NCBI RefSeq assembly: GCF_003171715.1 | Contig: NZ_QGHL01000007.1 | Coordinates: forward strand, 248,001-312,000 | Direction: 5' to 3' | From: Novosphingobium meiothermophilum | GTDB taxonomy: Bacteria > Pseudomonadota > Alphaproteobacteria > Sphingomonadales > Sphingomonadaceae | DNA length: 64,000 nt | Shown: one piece after another, positions 42,123 to 53,535 of the stretch | Layout of the letters: each line of letters opens with the position of its first letter | Position numbering within the stretch: position 1 is the first letter of the stretch | The notes under the pieces: generated by a model | What the model was told of the DNA's origin: nothing | Seen by the model: only the letters and a program-made list of their open reading frames with translations | Databases searched by the model: none | Program-made: the position numbers and the translations under genes

Positions 42123-43075
42123 GCCACGTTCTCCTCGGCCATCTGTTCCTCGCCGCGCTGTGCTTCGGAAGCTGCATCTTCCAGAGCGGGAATGGGCTTG
42201 AGGCTGGCCTTGAGCGCGGCGGCGCGGCGGGTCTCCTCGGCCCAGTCGATGATCGACATATGGCCCTGATGGTCTTCGGCGAGAGCGGTGCAGCTTTCGA
42301 CCCAGTCGCCGTCATTGTAATAGGTGATGTCGCCGATCTGGCGGATTTCGGCGCAATGGATGTGGCCGCAGACCACCCCGTCCACCCCCAAGTCGCGCGC
42401 GGCGTGGGCCACGGCCTCCTCGAAATCGCAGACGAACTGGACCGCGTTCTTCACACGCTTCTTCAGATAGGCGGAAAGCGACCAGTAGGGCCGCTTGAAC
42501 TGGCGACGGATCATGTTGACCCAGACATTGGCCCGCAGCAGCAGCGAGTAGGCCTTGTCGCCAAGGAAGGCGAGCCAGCGGGCATAGAGCACCACGCCAT
42601 CGAAGCCATCGCCATGCGTCACAAGCAGGCGGCGGCCATCGGCGGTTTCGTGGATCATATCGAGCGCCAGTTCCACGCCGCCGAAGCTCATGCCTGCATA
42701 GGGGCGCAGCATTTCGTCATGGTTGCCCGCGATCAGGATCACCCGCGTGCCGCGATGCGCCATCTTGAGCACCCGGCGAACCACTTCGTTGTGCTCATCG
42801 GGCCAATACCAGCCCTTGCTGAGCCGCCAGCCATCGACGATGTCGCCCACCAGATAGAGCGTTTCGCATTCGATCGAAGAGAGGAAATCCAGCAGCATCG
42901 AGGCATTGCAGCCGCGCGTGCCGAGGTGCACGTCGGAAATCCAGATGGTGCGATACTTGCGCTTGGGCCGGAAGCCGCGCGGTTCCGGCAGGTCCAGCCA
43001 GTCGGGAATGGAAACGCTGACGGTGGTGGCTGAGCGGAAAAGCATCTGGCCGTCGATTCTGGCACGGGTTGCCAT
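42119..43075 (-). CDS. LpxH-like UDP-2,3-diacylglucosamine diphosphatase family phosphoesterase
   Basis: A 318-residue calcineurin-type metallophosphoesterase. The metal-binding blocks are all present: DVHLGTRGC, GDIVDGW, GNHDE, THGDGFD and GHIHCAE. The wording LVGDIVDGWRL and the insert KRVKNAVQFVCDFEEAVA fit the LpxH-like branch commonly named UDP-2,3-diacylglucosamine diphosphatase, though many alphaproteobacteria use LpxI for lipid A, so the true substrate may be another phospholipid head group. ATG 43075 is preceded by AGGTG; the 66 codons upstream are not protein-like. Overlaps the glycosyltransferase by ATGA. Confidence 0.83.
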   Translation of the reverse strand: MATRARIDGQMLFRSATTVSVSIPDWLDLPEPRGFRPKRKYRTIWISDVHLGTRGCNASMLLDFLSSIECETLYLVGDIVDGWRLSKGWYWPDEHNEVVRRVLKMAHRGTRVILIAGNHDEMLRPYAGMSFGGVELALDMIHETADGRRLLVTHGDGFDGVVLYARWLAFLGDKAYSLLLRANVWVNMIRRQFKRPYWSLSAYLKKRVKNAVQFVCDFEEAVAHAARDLGVDGVVCGHIHCAEIRQIGDITYYNDGDWVESCTALAEDHQGHMSIIDWAEETRRAAALKASLKPIPALEDAASEAQRGEEQMAEENVA

Positions 43076-43176
43076 TGGCGCACCTATTCTTGGGTGGGGT
43101 AATCCAAACTGGTGCCGCTGTGGCGGATTCGCATTGCGTGCGTGTGGCATGGTGTCACGCAGGTGAAACAAGTGGG

Positions 43177-43191
43177 GAACGAATGCCGACA
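43177..43191 (+). promoter_or_regulatory. Near-match to an alphaproteobacterial LexA (SOS) box before recN
   Basis: GAACGAATGCCGACA fits GAAC-N7-GAAC with one mismatch in the second half (GACA), 45 bases before the recN ATG. recN is a classical SOS gene, so position and sequence agree, but the match is imperfect. Confidence 0.35.
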
Positions 43192-43235
43192 AGCGGTGGT
43201 GACGGCGCGCCAATGAGGCGCTAGAGAATCGCGGG

Positions 43236-44899
43236 ATGCTGACCAGTCTTTCGATCCGCAACGTCGTCCTCATCGAAGCGCTCGACCTGTCGTTTGCCGG
43301 GGGGCTGGGCGTGCTGACGGGCGAGACGGGCGCGGGAAAATCGATCCTGCTTGATGCGCTGGGACTGGTGCTGGGAGACAGGGCCGACAGCAGTCTGGTG
43401 CGCAGCGGCGAGGATCAGGCTAGCGTGACCGCCACCTTCGAGTTCGACCGACTGCCCGACGGCATCCGCCATGCGCTGGCCGAGGCAGATGTGGAAATCG
43501 AGCCGGGCGAGCCGCTCATCATCAAGCGGCGGCTCAAGGCTGATGGCGGATCGAAAGCCTTCGTCAACGACCAGCCCGTGGGCGTGGCGCTGCTGCGCGA
43601 ACTGGCCCGCAGTCTGGTGGAACTGCACGGGCAGCATGATGACCGGGGGCTGGTGAATGCCCGTGGGCACCGCGCCCTGCTTGATCGCTATGCCGGGGCC
43701 GACGTGGCCGGGGTCGAGGCGGCATGGATCAAGTGGCGCCGCGCCGAGGATGCGCTTGAGCAGGCACGGGCGCGGCTGGCCGAAGCGCGTGAAGAGCAGG
43801 ACCTGCTGCTGGCCCATCTGGCCGAACTGAATGCCCTGGCGCCGGTCATCGGCGAGGAGCAGGAACTGGCCGGCCAGCGTGCCGACATGCAGAAGGGTGA
43901 ACGGCTTTCGGGCGATCTGGCCGAACTGCAACGCCTGTGGGAAGGTTCGGATTCGGCTTTGGCCACCTTGCGCAGCGCCGCCCGGCGGCTTGACCGGATC
44001 GCGGGTGAGCATCCCATGTTGGCCGAAGCGCTTGAGGCGCTGGACAGGGCCGTGATCGAGGCGGGAGAGGCAGAGGACAAGCTTGCCCGCGCGGCCGAGG
44101 ATCTGGCCCATGATCCCGCGCTGCTCGACCGGATCGAGACGCGCCTGTTCGATCTGCGCGCCGCAGCCCGCAAGCACGGATGCACGGTGGATGATCTGCC
44201 CCACCGGATGCAGGAAATGCGCGCCGCACTTGACGCCATCGAAGGGGGCGAGGAACAGATCGCCGGGCTTGAACGCGCCGCGCGTGATGCGGCGCTCGAT
44301 TATCAGGCCAAGGCTGAATCGCTTTCGGTGATCCGGGCCGAAGCGGCGCGGCGGCTCGACAAGGCGGTTGCGGCCGAACTTGCGCCGCTGAAGCTTGATG
44401 CCGCGAAGTTTCACACCGCGGTTCTTCGATTGCCCGATGATCGCTGGGGCGCTGGCGGCATCGATGCGGTGGAGTTCCTGATTTCCACCAACCCCGGTGC
44501 GGACTTTGCGCCCCTGGGCAAGATTGCGTCTGGCGGCGAACTTTCGCGCTTCATCCTTGCGCTGAAAGTGGCGCTGGCGGAAGAGGGCGGGGCCGCAACG
44601 ATCATTTTCGACGAGATCGACCGTGGTGTGGGCGGCGCGGTGGCGAGCGCCATTGGCGACCGGCTGGCGCGGCTGGCGCGGGGCGGCCAGTTGCTGGCCG
44701 TGACGCATAGCCCGCAGGTGGCTGCGCGCGGAGACCGCCACTACATGATCGCCAAATCATCCGAAGGCACGGTCACGCGCACCTCGGTCAGTCTGCTTGA
44801 TTCGGCAGCGCGCAAGGAAGAGATCGCGCGAATGCTTTCCGGCGCGGAAGTGACCGACGAGGCACGGGCGCAGGCAAATCGCCTGCTGGAAAAGGCGTA

Positions 44900-44900
<1 letters not shown>
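43236..44900 (+). CDS. recN: DNA repair protein RecN
   Basis: A 554-residue SMC-like ATPase for double-strand break repair. Walker A GETGAGKS is at 29-36; a central coiled-coil region (Glu/Ala/Arg-rich, about 155-370) separates it from the C-terminal signature SGGELSRFILALK and Walker B TIIFDEIDRGVGG. The short N-terminus LTSLSIRNVVLIEALDLSF is the standard RecN start. Its stop TAG overlaps the GTG of the next gene by one base. Confidence 0.95.
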
Positions 44901-47396
<2,496 letters not shown>

Positions 47397-47400
47397 CACA

Positions 47401-47904
47401 ATGCTTGATGAACTGGCGGCCATTGGTGCCGAGGCGGGCGCGCTGCTGAAGGCGCGAAGGCAGACGATTGCCGTGGTCGACGGATCGACCGGGGGTCTGA
47501 TTTCGGCAAGCCTGCTGGCAATGCCGGGTGCTTCGGCGTTCTTTCTGGGCGGTTCGGTGATCTATTCGATGAAGGGGCGGCGCATTGCGCTGGGGCATGA
47601 GCCCGGCTCGCTGCGGGGATTTACATCGGCGACCGAGCCTTATGCCCTTGCGCAGGCGCGCCTGATCCGTGAACGGCTGGGCGCGGATTGGGGAATGGCC
47701 GAAACCGGTGCATCCGGGGGCAGCGCGCATCCTCTTGGCGTCGCTTCGGGGACGAGCGCAATCGGCCTTGTCGGACCAGACGGAATCGAGGCGTCCGTGC
47801 TTGTCACCAATGCCAGCGACAATCGCCTTCAGAACATGCAGGTCTTCACCAGGGCGGCGCTTGTTCTCCTGCGCGATACCCTTCAGGTTCACTCGGCCGC
47901 GTAA
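47401..47904 (+). CDS. CinA C-terminal domain-like protein with altered active-site motif
   Basis: A 167-residue stand-alone CinA/PncC-type domain, a family including nicotinamide-mononucleotide deamidases. The core is recognisable (TIAVVDGSTGGLISASLLAMPGASAFFLGGSVIYSMKGRR; ETGASGGSAHPLG), but the usual ESCTGG reads DGSTGG, moving the Ser by one position and losing the Cys. Activity may be changed or lost. It starts four bases after the ligA stop, so it is co-translated with it. The C-terminus overlaps the convergent enoyl-CoA hydratase gene by 16 bases. Confidence 0.72.
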   Translation: MLDELAAIGAEAGALLKARRQTIAVVDGSTGGLISASLLAMPGASAFFLGGSVIYSMKGRRIALGHEPGSLRGFTSATEPYALAQARLIRERLGADWGMAETGASGGSAHPLGVASGTSAIGLVGPDGIEASVLVTNASDNRLQNMQVFTRAALVLLRDTLQVHSAA

Positions 47905-48686
47905 TCCGGTCTGCGCTTTTCGAGGAAGGCCTGCATCCCCTCGCGGAAATTGGGACTGGCCGCCGTCATCAACTGGTTGCGGTTCTCCAGCGCGATGGCG
48001 GCTTCGAGGCTGGGAGCGTCGATGGCGAAGTTCAGCCCTTCCTTGGTCATCCTGAGACCCATGGGCGACGCGCCCAGAAGATCGGCGACGAGGCCTTCTC
48101 CGGCCTCTTCAAGCTGGTCGTCGGGGACGACTTGCGAAACGAGGCCGGTGGCCAGGGCGCGTGGGGCGTGGATGAAGCGCCCCGTCAGCATGAGTTCGCT
48201 TGCTACTGATGCACCGACGAGCCGCGGCAGGAAATAGCTGCATCCCATGTCGCAGGCCGAAAGACCCAGCTTGATGAAGGCGGCGTTCATGCGCGCGCTT
48301 TCACCGGCAATGCGGATGTCGGATGCCAGCGCCAGCGAAAATCCGCCGCCACAGGCCGCACCATGGACCAGCGCGACGATGGGCTGCGGGCAGCGGCGCA
48401 TCTTTACATAGACTTCGGCCAGATAGCCCTGAAAGCCGAATCCTGCGGCAAATGGGGGCGTGTCGCGGTCGGTGCTGCGTTCGCGGATGTCCAGACCGGC
48501 ACAGAATGCCTTGCCCGCGCCCCGCAGGACAACCACGCGGCAGTCCCGATCATGATGCAGTCGGCCGAAATAGGTGTGAAGATCATGCACCATCTGCAAG
48601 GAGATGGCGTTGAGCACATCGGGCCGGTTGAGCGTGACCCAATCGGCCTGCCCGCGCCTTTCGACGATGAAGGTGGCATATTCCAT
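47889..48686 (-). CDS. Enoyl-CoA hydratase/isomerase family protein
   Basis: A 265-residue crotonase-fold protein. The oxyanion-hole regions AGKAFCAGLDIR and HGAACGGGFSLALASDIRIAG are clear. In the catalytic region, MNAAFIKLGLSACDMGCSYFLPRLVG, the usual first Glu appears to be Phe while an Asp is present in the second position, so it may be an isomerase or other crotonase rather than a plain hydratase. The promoter carries a palindrome nearly identical to the one at the thiolase gene, supporting a role in acyl-CoA breakdown. Confidence 0.85.
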   Translation of the reverse strand: MEYATFIVERRGQADWVTLNRPDVLNAISLQMVHDLHTYFGRLHHDRDCRVVVLRGAGKAFCAGLDIRERSTDRDTPPFAAGFGFQGYLAEVYVKMRRCPQPIVALVHGAACGGGFSLALASDIRIAGESARMNAAFIKLGLSACDMGCSYFLPRLVGASVASELMLTGRFIHAPRALATGLVSQVVPDDQLEEAGEGLVADLLGASPMGLRMTKEGLNFAIDAPSLEAAIALENRNQLMTAASPNFREGMQAFLEKRRPDYAAE

Positions 48687-48703
48687 AATGCGCGGCTCCT
48701 CTC

Positions 48704-48723
48704 GTTTAATCGAAAGGTTAAAC
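48704..48723. promoter_or_regulatory. Palindromic operator candidate before the enoyl-CoA hydratase gene
   Basis: GTTTAATCGAAAGGTTAAAC has perfect outer arms GTTTAA/TTAAAC and stands 17 bases before the ATG. Its reverse complement differs from the thiolase-side site at one base over a 17-base core. A TetR-type repressor of fatty-acid or acyl-CoA catabolism is the likely reader. Confidence 0.6.
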
Positions 48724-48761
48724 GCATTCCCGGTGCGCTGGCAATGCGCTTTGCTGCGCTC

Positions 48762-49718
48762 TCACCAGCGCTTCGACCACTCAGGCAAGGCGCCCACGCG
48801 CGAGGAACGGACGCGGCCAGCAGCGCGGCGGCGCAGCCACAGGATAGACCAGTCGCCCCGCACCATGCGGGCAGCCAGACGAAGTCCCGCCTTGCGATAG
48901 GCGGCACGCACGGCGGCTTCCTGCGTTTCCAGCAACCCCGCCAGCAGCACGCTTCCGCCCGGAACAACTGCACGGGCAAAGGCAGGGGCAAGTTTGACCA
49001 GCGGCCCGGCGATGATGTTGGCGATCAGCAGGTCATAGGGTGCTGCCGCTTCAAGCAGCGGATGATCCATGCCGGGGGCGATGACCATGGCCATGCGCCC
49101 CGGCCCGTCGCCCAGCGCAATGCCATTGTTCGCCGCGTTTTCAGCCACGACGGGGCCGCACACGGCATCGATGTCGCTGGCAATGGCGCGGGCCGTGGGC
49201 CACAGATGCAGCCCGGCAAATCCGAGCAGGCCCGTTCCCGTGCCGATATCGGCCAGATTGCGCACCCGGACCCCCTGCCGCTTCATGTGGCTGAGCATGG
49301 CGAGGCAGCCCGCGGTGGTGGCGTGCTGGCCGGTGCCGAACGCCTGGCTGGCAGGAATGACGAAATCGCGCACGCCCGGCCGGGCGAGAGGGGGGTATTC
49401 CGGGGTGTGAACGTGAAACACGCCCTCGCGGATCGGTTCGACACCCTGCTGGCTCAGCGTAACCCAATCGGCATCGGGAAGTTCTTCGATGTTCAGCCGG
49501 GGCGGCGTGCCTTCGAAAAGATCGGCAATGGCGTTCTGATCGGCTTTCGTGGGCTTGCGATCGAGCCACGCTTCAAGCTGCCAGTCATCGGGCTTGTCTT
49601 CGGCAATCTCGCTTCCGGCGATGACGATTTCGGGATCCCAGTCCCATGCATCCTCGTGCGCCACCAGCGCGGCCTGAATGATCGACCGCGGGGCAAGAAC
49701 GGTGATCTTCCAGCTCAT
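48762..49718 (-). CDS. prmA: Ribosomal protein L11 methyltransferase
   Basis: A 318-residue SAM-dependent methyltransferase for ribosomal protein L11. The substrate-recognition N-terminal domain (~1-115) precedes DFVIPASQAFGTGQHATTAGCLAM, the PrmA hallmark; SAM motif I is DIGTGTGLLGFA, and the catalytic loop is LIANIIAGPLV. The start (49718) overlaps the stop of the upstream metallo-beta-lactamase-fold gene by ATGA. Confidence 0.92.
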   Translation of the reverse strand: MSWKITVLAPRSIIQAALVAHEDAWDWDPEIVIAGSEIAEDKPDDWQLEAWLDRKPTKADQNAIADLFEGTPPRLNIEELPDADWVTLSQQGVEPIREGVFHVHTPEYPPLARPGVRDFVIPASQAFGTGQHATTAGCLAMLSHMKRQGVRVRNLADIGTGTGLLGFAGLHLWPTARAIASDIDAVCGPVVAENAANNGIALGDGPGRMAMVIAPGMDHPLLEAAAPYDLLIANIIAGPLVKLAPAFARAVVPGGSVLLAGLLETQEAAVRAAYRKAGLRLAARMVRGDWSILWLRRRAAGRVRSSRVGALPEWSKRW

Positions 49719-50596
49719 CGCGCCAGTGCCTTGTCAAGCCGGTCGCGTGCGGCGGCGGCAAGAGCCTTGCAGGCGGCCGGGTCGGCCAGCGGCTGGTCGC
49801 CTGCCATGCGCTCGAACATCGCGCTCGCGCCGGGGTGCGGGGTCAGCAGGATGCCGCAATCCAGCGCCTCAACCTGCGCGAAGGTGCGGCGGAACATGGC
49901 CACGCGCTCTGGATGATCGGCAAAGCGATAGGTGCCCAGCGGAAGGGCGGTGAGGCTGTCCACATAAGTGACCGTTCGGCAATCCCGATCGCCTGCGGCC
50001 CCTTCGCATGATTTCCAGTGCCAGCTTGTCGATCCCTCGGTGTGGCCGGGCGTGGCAAAGGCCGTAAGCCGCAGCGGGCCGACCGATACGACATCGCCAG
50101 TGCGGATGATCCGGTCCACCCGTGCCTTGGGGGAACCGTGGATTTTCTGCGCCTGCGGATCGGCCGGGCTGACCTTGCCGCTGCGGATAACCCGCGCGGC
50201 CTCGCGCGTGGCGACAAACCTTGCGCCGGTGGCCTTCAGGATGGCGGCAAGGCCGCCCACGTGATCGAAATGTTCATGGCTTGAGACGACAAGCCGCACA
50301 TCCTGCGGATCGAACCCGGCCTTGCGGATGTTGGCGAGGATGGAAGGGGCGGCTTCCTCGGTCACGGCATCGACAAGAATATGGCCTTCGGGGCCAGCGA
50401 CAAGCAGGGCGGAGACGGTGCAGGTGCCCACATACCAGACATTGCCGAACACGCGCGCCGGGGGCGCAGGGTCGGAAAAACTCTCCTTGCCCTCGCACTG
50501 TCGGATGATTTCGCGCGTGGCTGCGGGATCGGCGGGGGCAGGGGATGCTGCGGCTGCGGCTGCGGCTGCGGCAGCGAGGGCAAGGGCAATGCTCAT
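49715..50596 (-). CDS. Metallo-beta-lactamase fold protein, subclass B3-like
   Basis: A 293-residue exported protein. An Ala-rich N-terminus could serve as a signal peptide. The zinc site is complete: SHEHFDHVGG (His107, His109, Asp111, His112), TPGHTEGSTSW, and C-terminal TPHPGAS. This order and the SLTA segment (YVDSLTALPLGTYRF) resemble subclass B3 metallo-beta-lactamases such as those found in environmental sphingomonads. Beta-lactam hydrolysis is plausible but unproven. It is coupled to prmA by ATGA. Confidence 0.85.
   Translation of the reverse strand: MSIALALAAAAAAAAAASPAPADPAATREIIRQCEGKESFSDPAPPARVFGNVWYVGTCTVSALLVAGPEGHILVDAVTEEAAPSILANIRKAGFDPQDVRLVVSSHEHFDHVGGLAAILKATGARFVATREAARVIRSGKVSPADPQAQKIHGSPKARVDRIIRTGDVVSVGPLRLTAFATPGHTEGSTSWHWKSCEGAAGDRDCRTVTYVDSLTALPLGTYRFADHPERVAMFRRTFAQVEALDCGILLTPHPGASAMFERMAGDQPLADPAACKALAAAARDRLDKALAR
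50548..50571. repeat. Four exact CTGCGG repeats in the signal-peptide coding region
   Basis: CTGCGG occurs four times head to tail at 50548-50571. On the coding (minus) strand it specifies the Ala run at residues 8-17 of the metallo-beta-lactamase-like protein. Slippage by a unit would add or remove two Ala without breaking the frame. Confidence 0.7.
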
Positions 50597-50698
50597 GCCG
50601 TCAAGCGTCTAGGCATGGGGCAGGGGGCGCGCAACCGCCTTTGTCGGCATGAGTGGCGGCGCCTGCCGGGGCTGTCCTTTTTTACATCCCGCATACGC

Positions 50699-50726
50699 TT
50701 GCGCGGCAGGTCTTTTCGACTAATAG
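50699..50726 (+). promoter_or_regulatory. Possible promoter for sdhCDA
   Basis: TTGCGC (50699-50704) and TAATAG (50721-50726) are separated by 16 bases, 60 bases before the sdhC ATG, in the 189-bp gap upstream of the operon. This is a visual -35/-10 match only. Confidence 0.3.
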
Positions 50727-50785
50727 GACTTCGTTCCTTTCGCGGGCTTCCCGCAATCCTTGTACCTAGTCGAGGGGGTATATCC

Positions 50786-51211
50786 ATGGCGCAATCGCGC
50801 AAGGCACGGCCGATTTCTCCGCATCTCCAGATCTGGCGCTGGGGTCCGGCCATGCTGGTTTCGATCCTTCACCGCATCACCGGCAATGGTCTTGCCTTTG
50901 CGGGGCTTGGTCTGCTGCTGTGGTGGATCGGCGCTCTGGCCAGCGGCGAGCAGGCCTATCAGATCTTCCTCGATTGGGTATGGCTCGGCACCGCGGGCGG
51001 CGTGCAGGCATTCACCGCCATTCTGGGCAAGGTTGTGCTCGTGGGCCTGACATGGGCCTTCTTCCAGCACGCCGCCACGGGCATCCGCCACCTCATCCTT
51101 GACATCGGCGCAGGCTACGAGCTTCAGACCAACGCCCGCTGGTCGATCCTGACGATGGTCTTTTCGATCCTTCTCACCATCGCCTTCTGGGCCTTCGTGC
51201 TGCTGCGCTGA
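50786..51211 (+). CDS. sdhC: Succinate dehydrogenase cytochrome b subunit
   Basis: A 141-residue membrane subunit of complex II. PISPHLQIWRWGPAMLVSILHRITG is the conserved N-terminal segment; the first helix has SILHRITGNGLAF, the HRxTG of the quinone site, and a later helix has HAATGIRHLILD, whose His is the haem b ligand region. Three hydrophobic helices are visible. GAGGGGG at 50772-50778 precedes ATG 50786. The gene starts the sdhCDA operon. Confidence 0.94.
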   Translation: MAQSRKARPISPHLQIWRWGPAMLVSILHRITGNGLAFAGLGLLLWWIGALASGEQAYQIFLDWVWLGTAGGVQAFTAILGKVVLVGLTWAFFQHAATGIRHLILDIGAGYELQTNARWSILTMVFSILLTIAFWAFVLLR

Positions 51212-51249
51212 GCGCCGGCACCGACGATATAGCAAGAGAGGCATCCAAC

Positions 51250-51633
51250 ATGGGTAACGGCACCTCCATCGGCCGCGTGCGCGGGCTTGGCTCAAGCCAT
51301 CAGGGCACGCATCACTGGCTGACCGCGCGGCTCACGGCCGTGGGCAACCTTGTTCTCATCACCTTCCTGATCGTCAGCCTGGCACTGCTGCCGGATCATT
51401 CCTTCGCCACGGCGCGCAGCTGGGTGGCGCGTCCGGTGCCGTCGGTGGCGCTGATCCTCATCATGGTGAACACCTTCACCCATGCCCGTATGGGCGTGCA
51501 GGTAATGCTTGAGGATTATGTCCACGAAGAAGGCGGCAAGATCGCGGCGTGGCTGCTGGTCAACATCGTGCCCTTCGCGGCTGCCGCTTTCGGCATTCTT
51601 TCGGTTCTGCGCATTGCTCTTGGGGGCGCATAA
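51250..51633 (+). CDS. sdhD: Succinate dehydrogenase membrane anchor subunit
   Basis: A 127-residue membrane anchor with three helices (NLVLITFLIVSLALLPD, PSVALILIMVNTFTHARMGVQVMLEDYV, AAWLLVNIVPFAAAAFGILSVLRIAL). THARMGVQVMLEDYVH includes the His and Asp/Tyr positions usual for SdhD haem and quinone contacts. It lies between sdhC and sdhA, 3 bases before the latter. Confidence 0.93.
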   Translation: MGNGTSIGRVRGLGSSHQGTHHWLTARLTAVGNLVLITFLIVSLALLPDHSFATARSWVARPVPSVALILIMVNTFTHARMGVQVMLEDYVHEEGGKIAAWLLVNIVPFAAAAFGILSVLRIALGGA

Positions 51634-51636
51634 GAC

Positions 51637-53466
51637 ATGACTTCGACTCAGCCTGCCTACAAGATCATCGACCACACCTATGATACCGTTGTCGTGGGTG
51701 CGGGCGGTTCGGGCCTGCGCGCCACGATGGGTTCGGCACAGGCCGGCCTGCGCACGGCCTGCATCACCAAGGTTTTTCCCACCCGTTCGCACACCGTTGC
51801 AGCGCAGGGCGGGATCGCCGCCAGCCTCGGCAACAACTCGCCTGACCACTGGACCTGGCACATGTACGATACCGTCAAGGGATCGGACTGGCTGGGCGAT
51901 CAGGACGCCATCGAATACATGGTGCGCGAAGCCCCTGCCGCGGTTTACGAGCTTGAACATGCCGGGGTGCCGTTCAGCCGCAATCCCGAAGGCACGATCT
52001 ATCAGCGTCCGTTCGGCGGTCACATGCAGAACATGGGCGAAGGCCCTCCGGTGCAGCGCACCTGTGCCGCAGCTGACCGCACCGGCCACGCCATGCTTCA
52101 CGCGCTCTATCAGCAGAGCCTGAAGTATGATGCGGACTTCTTCATCGAATACTTCGCCATCGACCTCATCATGGAGGATGGCCCGGATGGTGTGCCGGTC
52201 TGTCGCGGGGTGATCGCGCTGTGCATGGATGACGGTTCGATCCACCGCTTCCGCAGCCATGCCGTTGTGCTGGCCACGGGCGGTTATGGCCGTTGCTACT
52301 TCACCGCGACTTCGGCCCACACCTGCACGGGTGACGGGGGCGGCATGGTGCTGCGTGCGGGGCTGCCGCTTCAGGACATGGAGTTCGTGCAGTTCCATCC
52401 CACCGGCATCTATGGCGCGGGGGTGCTCATCACCGAAGGCGCGCGCGGCGAGGGCGGCTATCTCACCAACTCCGAGGGTGAGCGCTTCATGGAGCGTTAC
52501 GCACCTTCGGCCAAGGACCTTGCCTCGCGCGACGTGGTTTCGCGTTCGATGGCCATGGAAATCCGCGAAGGGCGCGGGGTGGGGCCGCACAAGGACCACA
52601 TCTACCTGCACCTCGATCATATCGATGCCAATGTGCTGGCGGAACGCCTGCCGGGCATCACCGAAAGCGGCAAGATCTTTGCAGGCGTCGACCTTACCCG
52701 CCAGCCGCTCCCCGTGGTTCCGACCGTGCATTACAACATGGGCGGAATCCCGTGCAATTATCATGGCGAAGTCGTCACCATCGGTCCGGACGGCAATCCG
52801 GAAACGGTTGTCCCCGGCCTGTTCGCGGTGGGCGAAGCGGCATGTGTTTCGGTCCACGGCGCCAATCGTCTCGGCTCGAACTCGCTGATCGACCTTGTCG
52901 TGTTCGGCCGTGCCACGGGTCTGCGCCTCAAGGAGCTTATCAAGCCCGGCACGTCGCACAACTCGCTGCCGAAGGACAGCGCGGACATGGCGCTTTCGCG
53001 TCTTGACCATTTCCGCCATGCCAAGGGCGGCTCGCCCACGGCACAGGTGCGCACCGAAATGCAGCGCACCATGAGCCAGCACGCCGCCGTGTTCCGCACC
53101 GACGAACTGATGGCCGAAGGCAAGGTCAAGCTGGCCGAAACCTACAAGCGCATGGAAGACATCCATGTTTCCGACCGTTCGCTGATCTGGAACTCGGACC
53201 TTGTCGAGACGCTGGAACTGGACAACCTCATCAGCCAGGCCACGGTCACGATGCATTCGGCCCACAACCGCAAGGAAAGCCGCGGCGCCCACGCGCACGA
53301 GGATTTCCCCGATCGCAACGATGCCGAGTGGATGAAGCACACGGCCGCGTGGTTCAATGGCTGGGGCGGCAAGGGCGGCGAAGTGCGCATCGATTATCGC
53401 CCGGTCCACGAATACACGCTGACCGACGATGTCGAATACATCAAGCCAAAGAAGCGCGTTTACTGA
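51637..53466 (+). CDS. sdhA: Succinate dehydrogenase flavoprotein subunit
   Basis: A 609-residue SdhA that oxidises succinate to fumarate. FAD binding is shown by [15 protein letters not shown] and the covalent-FAD His in [11 protein letters not shown]. The active-site regions [24 protein letters not shown] and [12 protein letters not shown], and the C-terminal [19 protein letters not shown], all match. The operon ends here with a strong terminator; sdhB does not follow and is instead at 40.0-40.8 kb on the other strand. Confidence 0.97.
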   Translation: MTSTQPAYKIIDHTYDTVVVGAGGSGLRATMGSAQAGLRTACITKVFPTRSHTVAAQGGIAASLGNNSPDHWTWHMYDTVKGSDWLGDQDAIEYMVREAPAAVYELEHAGVPFSRNPEGTIYQRPFGGHMQNMGEGPPVQRTCAAADRTGHAMLHALYQQSLKYDADFFIEYFAIDLIMEDGPDGVPVCRGVIALCMDDGSIHRFRSHAVVLATGGYGRCYFTATSAHTCTGDGGGMVLRAGLPLQDMEFVQFHPTGIYGAGVLITEGARGEGGYLTNSEGERFMERYAPSAKDLASRDVVSRSMAMEIREGRGVGPHKDHIYLHLDHIDANVLAERLPGITESGKIFAGVDLTRQPLPVVPTVHYNMGGIPCNYHGEVVTIGPDGNPETVVPGLFAVGEAACVSVHGANRLGSNSLIDLVVFGRATGLRLKELIKPGTSHNSLPKDSADMALSRLDHFRHAKGGSPTAQVRTEMQRTMSQHAAVFRTDELMAEGKVKLAETYKRMEDIHVSDRSLIWNSDLVETLELDNLISQATVTMHSAHNRKESRGAHAHEDFPDRNDAEWMKHTAAWFNGWGGKGGEVRIDYRPVHEYTLTDDVEYIKPKKRVY

Positions 53467-53496
53467 GCGCGGCTTTTCTCAGGCACAAGCAATGCG

Positions 53497-53530
53497 GCGC
53501 CGGGGTGCAAACACTCCGGCGCTTTGCTTT
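53497..53530 (+). terminator. Intrinsic terminator after sdhA
   Basis: GCGCCGGGGTG (53497-53507) pairs with CACTCCGGCGC (53512-53522) with one G-T wobble and loop CAAA, followed by TTTGCTTT. It closes the sdhCDA transcript and may serve the convergent gene as well. Confidence 0.8.
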
Positions 53531-53535
53531 GCGCG

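Noticed and set aside
51292..53409. 705-codon open frame on the minus strand across sdhD-sdhA
   Set aside because: It is the antisense shadow of two certain genes; no coherent domain, only Ala/Arg/His-rich composition typical of reversed high-GC coding DNA.
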